Shown here: positions 16,725-27,019 of the stretch, one piece after another | How positions within the stretch are numbered: position 1 is the first letter of the stretch | How the letters are laid out: the number at the start of each line of letters is the position of its first letter | Source: Fusibacter sp. A1 | GTDB taxonomy: Bacteria; Bacillota; Clostridia; Peptostreptococcales; Acidaminobacteraceae | Length of the DNA stretch: 64,000 bases | Reading direction: 5' to 3' | Assembly: GCF_004125825.1 (NCBI RefSeq) | Contig: NZ_QQWI01000004.1 | Span: 62,001-126,000, forward strand | The notes under the pieces: generated by a model | Database searches by the model: none | What the model saw: only the letters and a program-made list of their open reading frames with translations | What the model was told of the DNA's origin: nothing | Translations under genes and position numbers: made by a program

Positions 16725-19700
16725 ATTTAAAATACTTGACACCTGACGCGAAAATGTCCATATCGAAGTCGCCAGGAATATTCTGATAAAGTCCTTTTCC
16801 GAATCTTTCGGTGTGACCCATTTTTCCAAATACTCGACCGTCAGGACTCACTGCACCTTCAATGCCATAAACAGATCCGTTTGGATTGAACTGACCGTCC
16901 ATCGTCACATCACCATTGAGGTCAACGTACTGCGTGATGATCTGACCGTTTTCAATCAGTCTTCTTAACGCGTCACCTTCTGCTACAAATCGACCTTCGC
17001 CGTGTGACACAGCGACATTGTACTCAGCGCCCACAGGCGTGGTAGTAAGCCATGGTGAATTGTTCGATGCTACCTTCACCCTTGAAATCGTCGATACGTG
17101 GCGTGCTATCTTGTTGTAGGTCAGAGTAGGATCGTGCTTATCAAGCGATCTGATCTCGCCATGGGTGATAAGACCGAGTTTTACCAGTGCCTGGAATCCG
17201 TTGCAGATACCGAGCATCAGACCGTCTTTTTCTTTTAACAGTTTCATGACTGCTTCTGTCACTGCAGGATTTCTGAAGGCAGTTGCAATGAACTTGGCAG
17301 AACCGTCCGGTTCATCACCAGCGCTGAATCCGCCAGGTAGCGCGATCATCTGCGAGCTTTCGATCCCTTTGACCATCGCAGCGATCGATTCTTCTATATT
17401 GCCCGCTCCGATGTTTCTGAATACTTGAATCTCAGCTTCAGCACCGTTTAGCTCAAAGGCTCTTGCCATGTCGTATTCACAGTTGGTGCCAGGGAATACC
17501 GGAATATAAACCTTCGGTTTAGCGATTTTGATGGCTGATGTGAACACTTTCTTTGTTTCAAAGCTCAAGGATTTAACTTCACCATCCGCTGTCTCAGCAC
17601 TTGGGAAGATCGTTTCAAGTCCTTTTGTATAATCAGATCTCAATGCTTCTAGGGTTGTTTTTTCGCTTCCGATAGAAACAAGGCTGTCTTCTCTTGTAAG
17701 GGCGACCGGTAAATGTGGTACCGATAAAAGGCTGCCCGGTTTAACTTCAAGTACCATGCCACCGATCCAAGGTGTCGATAGCGTATCTATCGAACCGACT
17801 TCCACATCGAACCCGATGCCGTTACCCATCGCCATCACAGTCATCGCTGTAAGCATACCGCCTTGACCGATCGTTTTGGCTGAAAGGACGTCACCGCTTC
17901 TCATATGTTTGTTGATTGCTTCAAAGTCCTTCTTCAGTGATTCAAGGTTCAAGGTGAAATCCTTATTGTAAGGTGGCATGTATGCGACAAGCATATTGCC
18001 CGCACCTTTTAGTTCCGGTGAAATCACCTCATCCACTTCGCCGTGATTCACAGCAAAGGAGATCAGCGTCGGAGGTACGTCGATATCCTTAAAGGTACCT
18101 GACATACTGTCCTTGCCGCCGATCGCTGGTATTCTCATCGCATCTTGTACGGCAAAAGCCCCAAGAAGCGCACTAAATGGTTTACCCCATTTTGCCGGGT
18201 TCTCCCCTAGTTTTTCAAAATATTCCTGGAACGACAGCCTAGTCTTGTTCACGTCGAATCCTAAAGCGACTAATTTCGCAAGAGACTCCACTACAGCGTA
18301 GTAAGCGCCGTGGAAAGGACTCCAAGAAGCAAGATCCGGATGGAAGCCATAGGTCATCGCAGAACAGGTCGTCGTCTCTTTGCCAAGCACAGGGATTTTA
18401 GCGACCATACCGTCAACAGGAGTCAACTGATGTTTACCACCAAGCGGCATCAGTACCGTTCCTGCTCCAATCGTCGAGTCGAACATTTCCTGAAGCCCCT
18501 TTTGCGAGGTGATATTAAGTGAGCTCAACTTGGCTTTAAGTTGCCATACCACAGACTCATCATCTGTCATTGACGGTTTGAAGAAAGTTTCCAAGGCGTC
18601 ATAAGCCTTGACTTCAACAGCTTGAGTCTGTCTTACTCCATTGGTATCGAGGAACTCCCTTTTAACATCGAAGATCGTCTGATCCTTCCAAAACATTCTC
18701 AATCGACCTGAATCCGTGATGTCGGCGACAACCACCGCTTCCACGTTTTCTTTCGCAGATAGATGCAGGAATTTATCTACATCTTCTTTTTCTACCACTA
18801 CCGCCATACGTTCCTGCGATTCCGAAATTGCAAGTTCGGTGCCGTCGAGTCCGTCGTATTTTTTTGGAACCCTATCCAAGTGGATATCTATCGAGTCTGC
18901 GATCTCACCTATGGCGACAGATACTCCGCCTGCGCCAAAGTCGTTACAACGTTTGATCAGTCTCGTCAGCTCTTTATTTCTAAATAGTCTTTGAATTTTT
19001 CTCTCCGTCGGTGGATTGCCCTTTTGTACTTCTGCTCCGCATGCGAGGATCGAATCCTCCGTATGCTCTTTAGAAGAACCTGTGGCTCCGCCACAACCGT
19101 CTCTACCCGTTCTACCGCCGACCAGAATGACGATATCGCCAGGCATCGGAGTTTCTCTACGGACAAAATCCTTAGGGCAGGCCGCGATAACCGCACCCAC
19201 TTCCATACGTTTTGCCACATAGTTCGGATGATATACTTCTGCAACCTGTCCTGTTGCAAGACCTATCTGATTGCCGTAAGATGAATAACCTCTAGCGGCC
19301 TCTTTCGTAATTTTCTTTTGAGGAAGCTTTCCTGCAAGCGTCTCACTCAAAGGCGTGCGTGGATCGGCAGCACCTGTGACCCTCATCGCCTGATAGACGT
19401 AGGCTCTACCTGAAAGCGGATCCCTGATAGCCCCACCAAGGCAAGTCGCCGCTCCACCGAAAGGCTCGATTTCAGTCGGGTGGTTGTGTGTCTCGTTCTT
19501 ATACATGAGGAGCCATTCTTCCGTGCCCTCAGAAGTATTGACGGGAATCTCAATGCTGCAGGCGTTGATTTCTTCCGATTCATCCAGGTTATCAAGATCG
19601 CCTGTCCTTTTAGCGTCTTTCATCGCAATCACTGCAAGGTCCATCAAGGTGACAGGACGGTCCGTTTGACCGTAGACAGCAGTTCTTACTTCAAGGTATC

Positions 19701-20460
19701 TGTCATAGGCCTCTTTTACTGGTAATAGCGACGGATCCTCGTCAAAAGCGATCTCGTCGATCGCAGTCATAAATGTCGTATGTCTGCAGTGGTCCGACCA
19801 GTAGGTGTCGATCGCCTTAAGCTCAGTGATCGTCGGATTTCTCTTTTCGGTGTTGATATAGTACTCTTGTATATGCATCAGATCATCCAGCGTCATCGCA
19901 AAACCCATCGTGTAGCTGAACTGTTTCATCTCACCTAAGGTGAACGTCGTAAATCCGTCAATCGATTCCACCTTGTGAGGTACTTCAAAGTCCATCACAA
20001 TCGACTTTGGTATCTCAAGAATGGCTTCTCTGGAATCAACCGGGTTGATCATGTAATTCACAATCGCTTTTTTTGTATCCTCGTCAAACTGCCCGTCAAG
20101 CATGTATAACTTGAATGATCTGACTGCCGGTCTTACAGAACCGCTTAAGATCTGGATACATTCCGCCGCAGAATCCGCTCTCTGATCGAACTGGCCTGGC
20201 AAGTATTCGACACCAAAGTAGAAATCGGCATTTTTGTAATCAAAGCTTTCATCGTATACCGTATCCACATTCGTCTCAGATAAAATGTTTAAAGTGGCTT
20301 CACGCATCAAAGCCTCATCGATACCTTCAACGTCATAGACGTTGATCACACGCATCTTTTTCAGTCCGTCAAGGCCTAGACCTTCTTTTAAACTCTTGAC
20401 CAAGTGGTCTGCTTCCACATCAAATCCTGCTTGTTTCTCGACATAAACTCTAGCAATCAT
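16723..20460 (-). CDS. purL: phosphoribosylformylglycinamidine synthase, single-chain PurSLQ type
   Basis: Converts FGAR and glutamine to FGAM (step 4). 1245 residues, so PurS, PurL and PurQ parts are fused in one chain. An N-terminal PurS-like region (to about 150) is followed by the linker with DTYWSDHCRHTTF. The ATP-binding synthase core shows NETHNHPTEIEPFGGAATCLGG and the second half-site IGGKDSMSG. From about 990 a class I glutaminase has FPGTNCEYD, LPGGFSAGDEP, the nucleophile cysteine in LGICNGFQ and the His/Glu pair VSHGEGRF. It is transcribed toward purE and divergent from a LysR gene; GAGGTGTTTAA precedes the ATG. Confidence 0.97.
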   Translation of the reverse strand: MIARVYVEKQAGFDVEADHLVKSLKEGLGLDGLKKMRVINVYDVEGIDEALMREATLNILSETNVDTVYDESFDYKNADFYFGVEYLPGQFDQRADSAAECIQILSGSVRPAVRSFKLYMLDGQFDEDTKKAIVNYMINPVDSREAILEIPKSIVMDFEVPHKVESIDGFTTFTLGEMKQFSYTMGFAMTLDDLMHIQEYYINTEKRNPTITELKAIDTYWSDHCRHTTFMTAIDEIAFDEDPSLLPVKEAYDRYLEVRTAVYGQTDRPVTLMDLAVIAMKDAKRTGDLDNLDESEEINACSIEIPVNTSEGTEEWLLMYKNETHNHPTEIEPFGGAATCLGGAIRDPLSGRAYVYQAMRVTGAADPRTPLSETLAGKLPQKKITKEAARGYSSYGNQIGLATGQVAEVYHPNYVAKRMEVGAVIAACPKDFVRRETPMPGDIVILVGGRTGRDGCGGATGSSKEHTEDSILACGAEVQKGNPPTERKIQRLFRNKELTRLIKRCNDFGAGGVSVAIGEIADSIDIHLDRVPKKYDGLDGTELAISESQERMAVVVEKEDVDKFLHLSAKENVEAVVVADITDSGRLRMFWKDQTIFDVKREFLDTNGVRQTQAVEVKAYDALETFFKPSMTDDESVVWQLKAKLSSLNITSQKGLQEMFDSTIGAGTVLMPLGGKHQLTPVDGMVAKIPVLGKETTTCSAMTYGFHPDLASWSPFHGAYYAVVESLAKLVALGFDVNKTRLSFQEYFEKLGENPAKWGKPFSALLGAFAVQDAMRIPAIGGKDSMSGTFKDIDVPPTLISFAVNHGEVDEVISPELKGAGNMLVAYMPPYNKDFTLNLESLKKDFEAINKHMRSGDVLSAKTIGQGGMLTAMTVMAMGNGIGFDVEVGSIDTLSTPWIGGMVLEVKPGSLLSVPHLPVALTREDSLVSIGSEKTTLEALRSDYTKGLETIFPSAETADGEVKSLSFETKKVFTSAIKIAKPKVYIPVFPGTNCEYDMARAFELNGAEAEIQVFRNIGAGNIEESIAAMVKGIESSQMIALPGGFSAGDEPDGSAKFIATAFRNPAVTEAVMKLLKEKDGLMLGICNGFQALVKLGLITHGEIRSLDKHDPTLTYNKIARHVSTISRVKVASNNSPWLTTTPVGAEYNVAVSHGEGRFVAEGDALRRLIENGQIITQYVDLNGDVTMDGQFNPNGSVYGIEGAVSPDGRVFGKMGHTERFGKGLYQNIPGDFDMDIFASGVKYFK

Positions 20461-20519
20461 TTAAACACCTCTCACCTTATCTATTCACTATAGATGCAAC
20501 CGCATCAAATCTTCACAGC

Positions 20520-20547
20520 TTGATTTTATCACAGGATGATCTATAAT
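20520..20547 (+). promoter_or_regulatory. promoter of the LysR-type gene in the purL divergent region
   Basis: TTGATT and TATAAT on the plus strand, 16 bp apart, with the start about 35 bp before the LysR ATG. The 129-bp divergent gap also holds a small dyad, GATGC-N4-GCATC (20493-20506), which could be an operator or the loop of a short hairpin in the purL leader. Confidence 0.55.
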
Positions 20548-20589
20548 AAATATTAATATTACTCATGTATTTATTAAGGAGGCTTATAG

Positions 20590-21504
20590 ATGAATGTGAC
20601 ACTTGATTATTACAGGATCTTCTATGAAATCGTTAAAGCCGGCAGTTTTTCAAAAGCCGCAAAAGTCTTATTCGTCTCTCAGTCAAGCGTCAGCCAGTCG
20701 CTGGCAAAACTTGAGGAAGCGCTTGGTCTGACACTTATTGAAAGAACCACCAAGAGCATGAAGCTCACAAGCGCGGGAGAACTGCTTTATGCCGATGTCA
20801 CAGAAGTAATCGAGCGCATCAACCATAGTGAAAAGCGAATGGCCAAGCTTGTGCGCATGGATGAGGGCTCGATCAGTATCGGGGTGTCCGATACGATCTG
20901 CAGGTACTTTCTGATGCCCTACTTAAGCCGTTATAAAAAAGCCTATCCGAATATCCATATCACCCTTTCAAACCGACCCTCGGCGGTTTCTGTCCAAGCG
21001 CTAAGAGGCGGCGAAATCGATCTGGCCGTTGTCAATGTCCTTCCAAACATGAAGGGACCTGACACCGACATCATCGAACTGAAATCCTTTGATGAGGTGC
21101 TCATAACTAGAGTCGACAGCGCTATCGACGAGCTGACCACACTTGAGGAGCTCATAGACTATCCCTTTATCAGTCTAGAAAAAGGGGCGACCACAAGGGA
21201 CTATACCGAAATGATATTCGCAGCACATGGACTTGAGTTCAAACCGGAGATAGAGCTAAGCAGCCTAGATCTGATCTTTGATTTTGTAAAAGCTGGCTTC
21301 GGTATCGGAGTGGTTCCCGAGTATGCCCTTGAGGCGCATCAGGACATCAAAGTCGTAAAGCTTCCACTAGACGGCACCTTGAGCTCTAAAACCCCATCCG
21401 AAGCCCAAGCTAAAAAAAGACAGATCGGTGTCGTCACGTCCTCCAAGCTTCCGCAAAACATCGCGACTAAACAGTTCATTAAAGATTTATTGGGTAAAGA
21501 CTAA
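20590..21504 (+). CDS. LysR-family transcriptional regulator
   Basis: 304 residues, the usual length. The N-terminal winged helix-turn-helix is clear: YYRIFYEIVKAGSFSKAAK, LFVSQSSVSQSLAKLE, and LTLIERTTKSMKLTSAGE. The effector domain begins at about 90 (ISIGVSDTICRYFLMPYL) and has the two-lobed periplasmic-binding-like fold. GGAGGCTTATAG precedes the ATG. LysR proteins often control the gene transcribed away from them, which here is purL, but this is positional inference. The effector is unknown. Confidence 0.9.
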   Translation: MNVTLDYYRIFYEIVKAGSFSKAAKVLFVSQSSVSQSLAKLEEALGLTLIERTTKSMKLTSAGELLYADVTEVIERINHSEKRMAKLVRMDEGSISIGVSDTICRYFLMPYLSRYKKAYPNIHITLSNRPSAVSVQALRGGEIDLAVVNVLPNMKGPDTDIIELKSFDEVLITRVDSAIDELTTLEELIDYPFISLEKGATTRDYTEMIFAAHGLEFKPEIELSSLDLIFDFVKAGFGIGVVPEYALEAHQDIKVVKLPLDGTLSSKTPSEAQAKKRQIGVVTSSKLPQNIATKQFIKDLLGKD

Positions 21505-21580
21505 GAAACTGATGCTACATGTGTGTTTTTTTGATAAACTGTTAAGGAATCATCACACCAATCCAAGGAGGATACCAAGC

Positions 21581-21883
21581 ATGTCCTATCAGCCTAAGTA
21601 CACCGATCCACTGATCGATCAGCTTTACAAAGCTATTCTAACCCTAGAAACAAAAGAGGACTGCGAACGGTTCTTCGACGACATCTGTACGATCAGCGAA
21701 GTCCAGTCCTTGTCCCAGCGCCTTAAGGTGGCTGAGCTCCTGGATAATCAGGAGACTTATTCGCATATCGAGGACGTCACTGGAGCGTCGACCGCTACAA
21801 TCAGTAGAATAAGTAAGTGTTTACAGTCGCAAACAGGCGGGTATAAACTCATCCTTGAACGACTCAAGGCAAAACAGAAGTAG
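21581..21883 (+). CDS. YerC/YecD family TrpR-related DNA-binding protein
   Basis: 100 residues from the ATG at 21581 behind CCAAGGAGG; the open frame extends upstream without a good start. It has the YerC pattern: LYKAILTLETKEDCERFFDDICT, then a TrpR-like helix-turn-helix with SLSQRLKVAELL and TGASTATISRISKCL. This family is widespread in Firmicutes. Members resemble the tryptophan repressor, but the ligand is not established. It lies 76 bp after the LysR gene and 100 bp before a chemoreceptor gene. Confidence 0.88.
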   Translation: MSYQPKYTDPLIDQLYKAILTLETKEDCERFFDDICTISEVQSLSQRLKVAELLDNQETYSHIEDVTGASTATISRISKCLQSQTGGYKLILERLKAKQK

Positions 21884-21983
21884 AAAGTTAAAACACTTGC
21901 TGTTATAATAAAGTATCCGAAATTTTAGAATATTAAACATGTTATCGTGTGAACCTGTTGCATGGTACTGAGGAGGAGCTAGT

Positions 21984-24221
21984 ATGTTTAAGGGCAAAAA
22001 AAAGAAAGCGACAGCACCTGTAATCGATGGTGCTTCAATAAGCGAAGCAGCTGATGAGAAGAAGAAGAAGGTAAAAAAGACGAAAAAGACCCCAAAAGCG
22101 AAGAAAGAAAAAGCTGTAAGGTCCGACAAACCGTCCAAGCGTTCTAAAAAATCGAAATCCGTTAAAAATGAAGGTCCAGGCAGTAGCCTCTCCTTTAAGA
22201 ACTGGAAAATCGGGACTAAAATCATCGTTGCATTCATTCTTGTCCTTATCGCAGTTATCTATATCGTACTTCGCGGCTATACCCTCATCTCTTCGATAAA
22301 GGATGATGATATTCCGCTGATTCAATCTCAGATGCAACTCAATCAGATCGTCAAGGACATGAACTCCACCCAAAAGGACTTCTTGCTTGTAGATTCTAAG
22401 AATCCGCAGTTCTTCAAGGACGACACCAACAACGATGACTTCACCTTGAATTCGACACCTCGAACAATCCAGTTCTATGCCCTGCTGGAGCAGGCAAATA
22501 AAAAGTTCGAAATCATGCTCGGCACAGATTTAGTCAAGCGTAACCTCAGCATCAAAGATAAGATCAAAGATGTCCAGCGCAATCTGGACGATTACAACTA
22601 TTACTTCGATCAGATGCACTTCAACACACAACTCAAGGGTTTTGGTGATGCAGGACTGATCGGTGACACAACTAAGCTTAAGAATGATTTGAAATCGAAG
22701 CTGATCGTCTTCTCTTCAGATCAGGCGGTCCAAAAAATGCTTTCCGAAGTGGACTCGGCATATGTCAACTATCTCTATACGATGGACATCCAGTACTTCA
22801 ACCAAATCAAAGGTGTCTTTACCACGCTAAACCAAAAGGTCATTCAAAGTGACAAACCGGATAGCTTCAAAGACGGTTACAGTGAAATGAACAGTGAGTT
22901 CATCACATCATTCGAGGCGCTGATCGCACTGAACGATAAAATTGGTAAAACAGACTCAGAAGGAATCTACGGAGATATGAACGCAGCACTGAATAGAGTG
23001 CTTGTATCCTCTGAAGAACTCAATCAATTGTTTGAAGAGAAGATCATGGGTCAAATCAGTTCCATGGTGACAAGTGTGGCGATCATTGTCGGTATCATGC
23101 TCGTTATCGTCATCATCTTCGCCATCATCATCTCGCGTATCATCTCGCAACCGGTTAAAAACCTTAACGTGATGCTTAAGGATATCTCTGAAGGTGAAGG
23201 AGACCTCACTAAAATGCTCGAAGTCAAGACGAAAGAAGAGCTTGGCTTACTGGCTACCCTATTCAATAACTTTGTCACTAAAATCAGAGACGTCGTCATT
23301 AAAGTTAAATCAAGTGTGACTACGCTAACGACTTATACAGAAGAGATCTACGGTGCTATCGAACAAGCCAACGACAGTATCGAGAATATGAACATCGAAG
23401 TACAGGCGATGGTCGACGGGCTACAGAACAACGCAAGCGTAGTTCAGGAAACAACAGCAAGCATTCAGGAACTTTCAAGCAGTGCGGCGATGATCGCAAA
23501 AGAAGCCCACGCTGTGGCAAATGACTCGACAGAAGTTTTAGAAGCTTCCAAGCAGGGTGCCCAAAAGCTCAACCATGTAGTCAAGAGCATCGAACAGGTG
23601 AAAGAATCTTCGGAATCGATGGCAAATGTGATTTCAACACTTAAATTATCCTCACAAGAAATCGTAGGTATCGTAAGTATCATCAACGCCATCGCGGAGC
23701 AGACATCGCTTCTCGCACTCAACGCTTCTATAGAAGCTGCAAGAGCCGGAGAGCACGGTCGTGGATTCTCAGTTGTCGCCGAGGAAGTCAGAAAGCTCGC
23801 AGAACAGTCCAAAGGTTCGGCATTCGAGATCAACGGTATCATCAAGCAGATTTCAAAAGATATCGATGGCGCCAACGAAACGATGATTACAGAACAAACC
23901 TACGTAACAGAAAGTGTGAAACAGGTTTATGAAACAAATATGAGCTTCACGCAAATTCTTGAACTGATCCAGGCGATCGACGACAAGCTCAATACGATTT
24001 CAGATGGAGCTACACAGCAATCCGAAATCTCTGATGATATGGCTAAAGCGATCGACGAGTTGTCGGATATCATGCAGACCAACGCGACATCCGCTGAAAG
24101 AATCGGCGAGAGCGTTGAAATGCAAGTTGCCACCTTCGAAGAAATCGGTGCCAGCATATCAGAACTTAAGACGATGGCCCAGATCCTTGAAACAGAAACA
24201 AATAGGTTTAAAGTCGACTAA
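21984..24221 (+). CDS. methyl-accepting chemotaxis protein with basic N-terminal extension
   Basis: 745 residues. The first 72 residues are an unusual cytoplasmic extension, very rich in lysine (tracts such as KGKKKKAT and [10 protein letters not shown]). A membrane helix follows (about 77-97), then an extracellular sensing region of about 260 residues, mostly helical, that I cannot assign. Next come a second membrane helix ([19 protein letters not shown]), a HAMP domain ([21 protein letters not shown]) and the long signalling coiled coil with hairpin tip [34 protein letters not shown] (residues split here by function: tip and return helix). It signals to CheA/CheW. GGAGGAG precedes the ATG, and a strong terminator follows. 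Confidence 0.92.
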   Translation: MFKGKKKKATAPVIDGASISEAADEKKKKVKKTKKTPKAKKEKAVRSDKPSKRSKKSKSVKNEGPGSSLSFKNWKIGTKIIVAFILVLIAVIYIVLRGYTLISSIKDDDIPLIQSQMQLNQIVKDMNSTQKDFLLVDSKNPQFFKDDTNNDDFTLNSTPRTIQFYALLEQANKKFEIMLGTDLVKRNLSIKDKIKDVQRNLDDYNYYFDQMHFNTQLKGFGDAGLIGDTTKLKNDLKSKLIVFSSDQAVQKMLSEVDSAYVNYLYTMDIQYFNQIKGVFTTLNQKVIQSDKPDSFKDGYSEMNSEFITSFEALIALNDKIGKTDSEGIYGDMNAALNRVLVSSEELNQLFEEKIMGQISSMVTSVAIIVGIMLVIVIIFAIIISRIISQPVKNLNVMLKDISEGEGDLTKMLEVKTKEELGLLATLFNNFVTKIRDVVIKVKSSVTTLTTYTEEIYGAIEQANDSIENMNIEVQAMVDGLQNNASVVQETTASIQELSSSAAMIAKEAHAVANDSTEVLEASKQGAQKLNHVVKSIEQVKESSESMANVISTLKLSSQEIVGIVSIINAIAEQTSLLALNASIEAARAGEHGRGFSVVAEEVRKLAEQSKGSAFEINGIIKQISKDIDGANETMITEQTYVTESVKQVYETNMSFTQILELIQAIDDKLNTISDGATQQSEISDDMAKAIDELSDIMQTNATSAERIGESVEMQVATFEEIGASISELKTMAQILETETNRFKVD

Positions 24222-24224
24222 AGC

Positions 24225-24256
24225 AAAATGCCGCTCAATTGAGCGGCATTTTTTTA
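24225..24256. terminator. intrinsic terminator after the chemoreceptor
   Basis: Perfect stem ATGCCGCTC / GAGCGGCAT with an AATT loop, flanked by A4 and T8. It can end the plus-strand chemoreceptor transcript and, in reverse, the Nif3-like gene. Confidence 0.9.
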
Positions 24257-24263
24257 TACACTA

Positions 24264-25082
24264 TTATACGATTCCAGACATTTTTGTGACTTCAACGCCC
24301 GCTTTTTCCCATTCCTTGATGATCATATTAAGCCCGATCGAATCGCTGGACATGTGGCCTGCTACAATCACATTGCCAATCCCCTGCTCCTCGACCGCTT
24401 TCTTCACATCGCCAGGCACATGCATGCATATGATGGTTCCTACACCTGCTTCGAAATAAGATTTGAATACTTCGGCTCCACCGTTGGTTCCACCAGCCAT
24501 GAGTACGGCGATCTTTCCAGCGTAATCACCAGCTCCACCCACTCTGATCACAGGCTTTGCAAGACTTTTCTGATACTCTTCGATTTCGTTTAAGGCATCG
24601 CAGATGTCCTGAAGTGTCGTCTTGGGTTGCTTTTCGAACTTGGTGTCCAGATATTCCTGTACAAAGTTTTCAGTCAGGATATCCGCTGGCAAGTGGATGT
24701 TCATATAAGGCATGTTCATCAGTCTTGCAGCTGAACTTGTGCGGTCGTAGTTTCCTACATGAGATCCTAAATCCACATCCGCCACTTTTTTGCGTAGCTT
24801 CTTCTGCGCCTTGTTGATCGGCACACCGAACTCCACCATCTTATCGATCTGTACATTCATCACCTTGTGAAAGTCCATCGAACCCGAATCAGCTTTAGGA
24901 TGGTGCGATACGACGCAGTCGTATCCGAGCTTCTCAGCAAGTAATAGTTCCGGCGTATCCATGTCGATACCTATCAACACTTTTTCGATTCCTTCACCCG
25001 CTACGGAAATAACCGTATCATGCGGTTCTTTTTCAAGTCCTGCAAGAGCAAGGGCTATATCCATTAATCTTCTAGTTGTCAT
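24264..25082 (-). CDS. Nif3-like dinuclear metal centre protein
   Basis: 272 residues. The motif CVVSHHPKAD near residue 57 and the C-terminal AGHMSSDSIGLN are equivalent to the metal-binding His/Glu/Asp sites of the NIF3/YqfO family, a conserved toroidal metal-binding fold. The central GGAGDYAGKIAVLMAGGTNGG is a glycine-rich segment common in the family. Function is debated; GTP cyclohydrolase I type 2 is an annotation that is probably wrong for most members. It stands alone between two terminators, with AGGAGGATTTTTAA before its ATG. Confidence 0.7.
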   Translation of the reverse strand: MTTRRLMDIALALAGLEKEPHDTVISVAGEGIEKVLIGIDMDTPELLLAEKLGYDCVVSHHPKADSGSMDFHKVMNVQIDKMVEFGVPINKAQKKLRKKVADVDLGSHVGNYDRTSSAARLMNMPYMNIHLPADILTENFVQEYLDTKFEKQPKTTLQDICDALNEIEEYQKSLAKPVIRVGGAGDYAGKIAVLMAGGTNGGAEVFKSYFEAGVGTIICMHVPGDVKKAVEEQGIGNVIVAGHMSSDSIGLNMIIKEWEKAGVEVTKMSGIV

Positions 25083-25123
25083 TTAAAAATCCTCCTGCCA
25101 TTATCATAACATTTTGAGTGGCG

Positions 25124-25153
25124 AAATAAAACCCACCTCTATGGAGATGGGTT
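25124..25153 (-). terminator. intrinsic terminator after the SLH protein gene
   Basis: On the minus strand AACCCATCTC / GAGGTGGGTT (one G-T pair) with a short CATA loop runs into TTTTATTT, just beyond the stop codon of the SLH gene. Confidence 0.8.
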
Positions 25154-25162
25154 AAACTTTTC

Positions 25163-26842
25163 TTATTTTACGGTTCCAATAACAGTATTTGAGATGTCCT
25201 TTTGACCGTCTTCATAGAGCGTTGTGATCGCAAAGTAGTAGTCACCTGCTTCAAAGGAGTCGAATCCGTTGTTATAGCCTGCTCCTACAGGTATCTCCAC
25301 CCTACTTGTTCCAATGTTGGTGATATACTTGTAATAGCCGTTGTCAGGATAGGCAGGTGTGTCGTCTGTTTTTGACGCCACGACTTTATAGCCTCTAAAG
25401 TCTCCCCTCTTCGATGGGGTCCATTCCAGAACCAACTTACCGTCGCTTTCAAACGCTTTAAGTACAATCGTGTCCTTCACGATTACGAGTTCATCGCCCG
25501 GCACGGTTGCTTTGATAGCATTACTAGTCACTTTGGAGCCATCCTTCATCACAGCCGTGATTGCAAAGTAGTAGCTTTCTCCCGCACTGAATTTCCCGAT
25601 GTCCCCACCGTTATAACTCATGCCTGACATGATTTTTATATCGTTGTCGTCGCTGTCAGACATGTAGGTCTGATAACCGTTATCCGGATACATGGGTGTG
25701 CTATCCGATTTTGATGCCACCACTTTGTAGTATTTAAGTTGATCTTGGGGTACCTTGGTCCATTCAAATTTCAGATAGTCGTCATCCGAAACAAGTGTGA
25801 GTTTCAAATCATAAACCCTTGTCACAGGTTCTGTGACTTCCGGTTCGCTTGATCCTGGGTAAGTCAGTCTGACTGAATTTCCAGCTACTTTCTTATCTTC
25901 ATAAATGGCTGTCACGCTAAAGTAATACTCCTCACCAGATTCGAAGGATCCGAAATCACCGCTGTTATAGCTTTTACCATCTATCAGATAAGTACGCAGG
26001 CCTGTGTCTCTCAAGTAAGTATAATATCCGCTCTCCGGATATCTAGGATTCGAATTGTTTTTTGAAGCCACTATCTTAAAACCTTGAATTCCTTCAAGAT
26101 CAGAAATGGACCACTGGAGTAATATGCCGTTCTCATTTACAGAGCCTTTGACGACAAAGTTGCCTGAGTCATCTAAAATCACTTTCTCCTCTGTTGGAAG
26201 AATGATCTTCTCTTCTACGATCACGTTAAGTAAAAGTTTCGCAGCTTCCGCTCTGGTAAGCTCACCAAGCGGTTTAAATGTCTTTACGCCGTCCTTTTCA
26301 TAGCCCTTGATCAGATTGTTTGAAATAGCGGTTGCGACATGGGCTCTAAGCTGAGTCGAAATGCTTGATTTGTCCGTATAGGTGTTAAGCGGTTCAGTCG
26401 ATGTAAGTGGTAGTTTAAGCGCGTTTACAAGAGCGACAGCCATATCCTCACGAAGCGCAGGTTCGTCCGGCTTGTACTTAATGCCGTTCAAGGCCTGATA
26501 GCCTGTAAGATACTGCTTTGCCGCTTCAAGGTAGGGAACCACCCAGTGCGAATCATCCACATCAACAAAAGACGACTTGGAATTCTCATCGATAGGTAGG
26601 TTGAGTGCCTTGACCATGAGTTTTGCAAACTCGGCACGGCTGACCTTAGCCTCCGGTCTGAACGTTCCATCTGGATAACCCGACAGCACATTGTTCTCCA
26701 CCATCTGCTTGATGGCGTCATAAGCCCAATGATCCTTTGAAAGATCATTAAAAATGCTCTGACTCTCGGTGCCGTCTGCAAAACTGACAGACAAGGACAG
26801 GATGAGCATCATTGATAAAAACAAACTCAAAATCCGTTTCAT
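25163..26842 (-). CDS. S-layer homology (SLH) domain surface protein with three C-terminal repeats
   Basis: 559 residues. A signal peptide (MKRILSLFLSMMLILSLS...FADG) is followed by three SLH domains at about 28-215 (DHWAYDAIKQMVENNVLSGYP, then DSHWVVPYLEAAKQYLTG, then a third with FKPLGELTRAEAAK), which bind pyruvylated wall polysaccharide. The rest is three fibronectin-III-like repeats of about 95 residues, each with YKVVASK, a YP-x-x-GY-x-TY core, a GY/SYN-x-GD turn and an EYYFAITA strand. It is monocistronic, with its own terminator. It is probably a wall-attached adhesion or spacer protein; no catalytic domain is visible. Confidence 0.9.
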   Translation of the reverse strand: MKRILSLFLSMMLILSLSVSFADGTESQSIFNDLSKDHWAYDAIKQMVENNVLSGYPDGTFRPEAKVSRAEFAKLMVKALNLPIDENSKSSFVDVDDSHWVVPYLEAAKQYLTGYQALNGIKYKPDEPALREDMAVALVNALKLPLTSTEPLNTYTDKSSISTQLRAHVATAISNNLIKGYEKDGVKTFKPLGELTRAEAAKLLLNVIVEEKIILPTEEKVILDDSGNFVVKGSVNENGILLQWSISDLEGIQGFKIVASKNNSNPRYPESGYYTYLRDTGLRTYLIDGKSYNSGDFGSFESGEEYYFSVTAIYEDKKVAGNSVRLTYPGSSEPEVTEPVTRVYDLKLTLVSDDDYLKFEWTKVPQDQLKYYKVVASKSDSTPMYPDNGYQTYMSDSDDNDIKIMSGMSYNGGDIGKFSAGESYYFAITAVMKDGSKVTSNAIKATVPGDELVIVKDTIVLKAFESDGKLVLEWTPSKRGDFRGYKVVASKTDDTPAYPDNGYYKYITNIGTSRVEIPVGAGYNNGFDSFEAGDYYFAITTLYEDGQKDISNTVIGTVK

Positions 26843-26971
26843 TAGTGTTCCTCCTTTTGTAAATTGCTATTATTATAGTACCACTTATTAATGCCCAGTA
26901 TAGCATGTAATGGTTTTTTAATACTATGGACCTTATTACTTAACAACTGGGCCAAAAGCCTTATTTTGCGT

Positions 26972-27006
26972 AAAAAAATGCTGTAACACCGGCTCGGCAT
27001 TACAGC
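26972..27006 (-). terminator. intrinsic terminator of the NfeD-flotillin operon
   Basis: Minus strand GCTGTAA / TTACAGC with inner pairing of the CCG-CGG loop, followed by seven T. It lies 14 bp past the flotillin stop codon. Confidence 0.85.
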
Positions 27007-27019
27007 AGCAATCTATCGC

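Noticed and set aside
21888..21920. Sigma-D type promoter of the first chemoreceptor
   Set aside because: TAAA and CCGA are present, but the spacing is about 24 bp instead of about 15.
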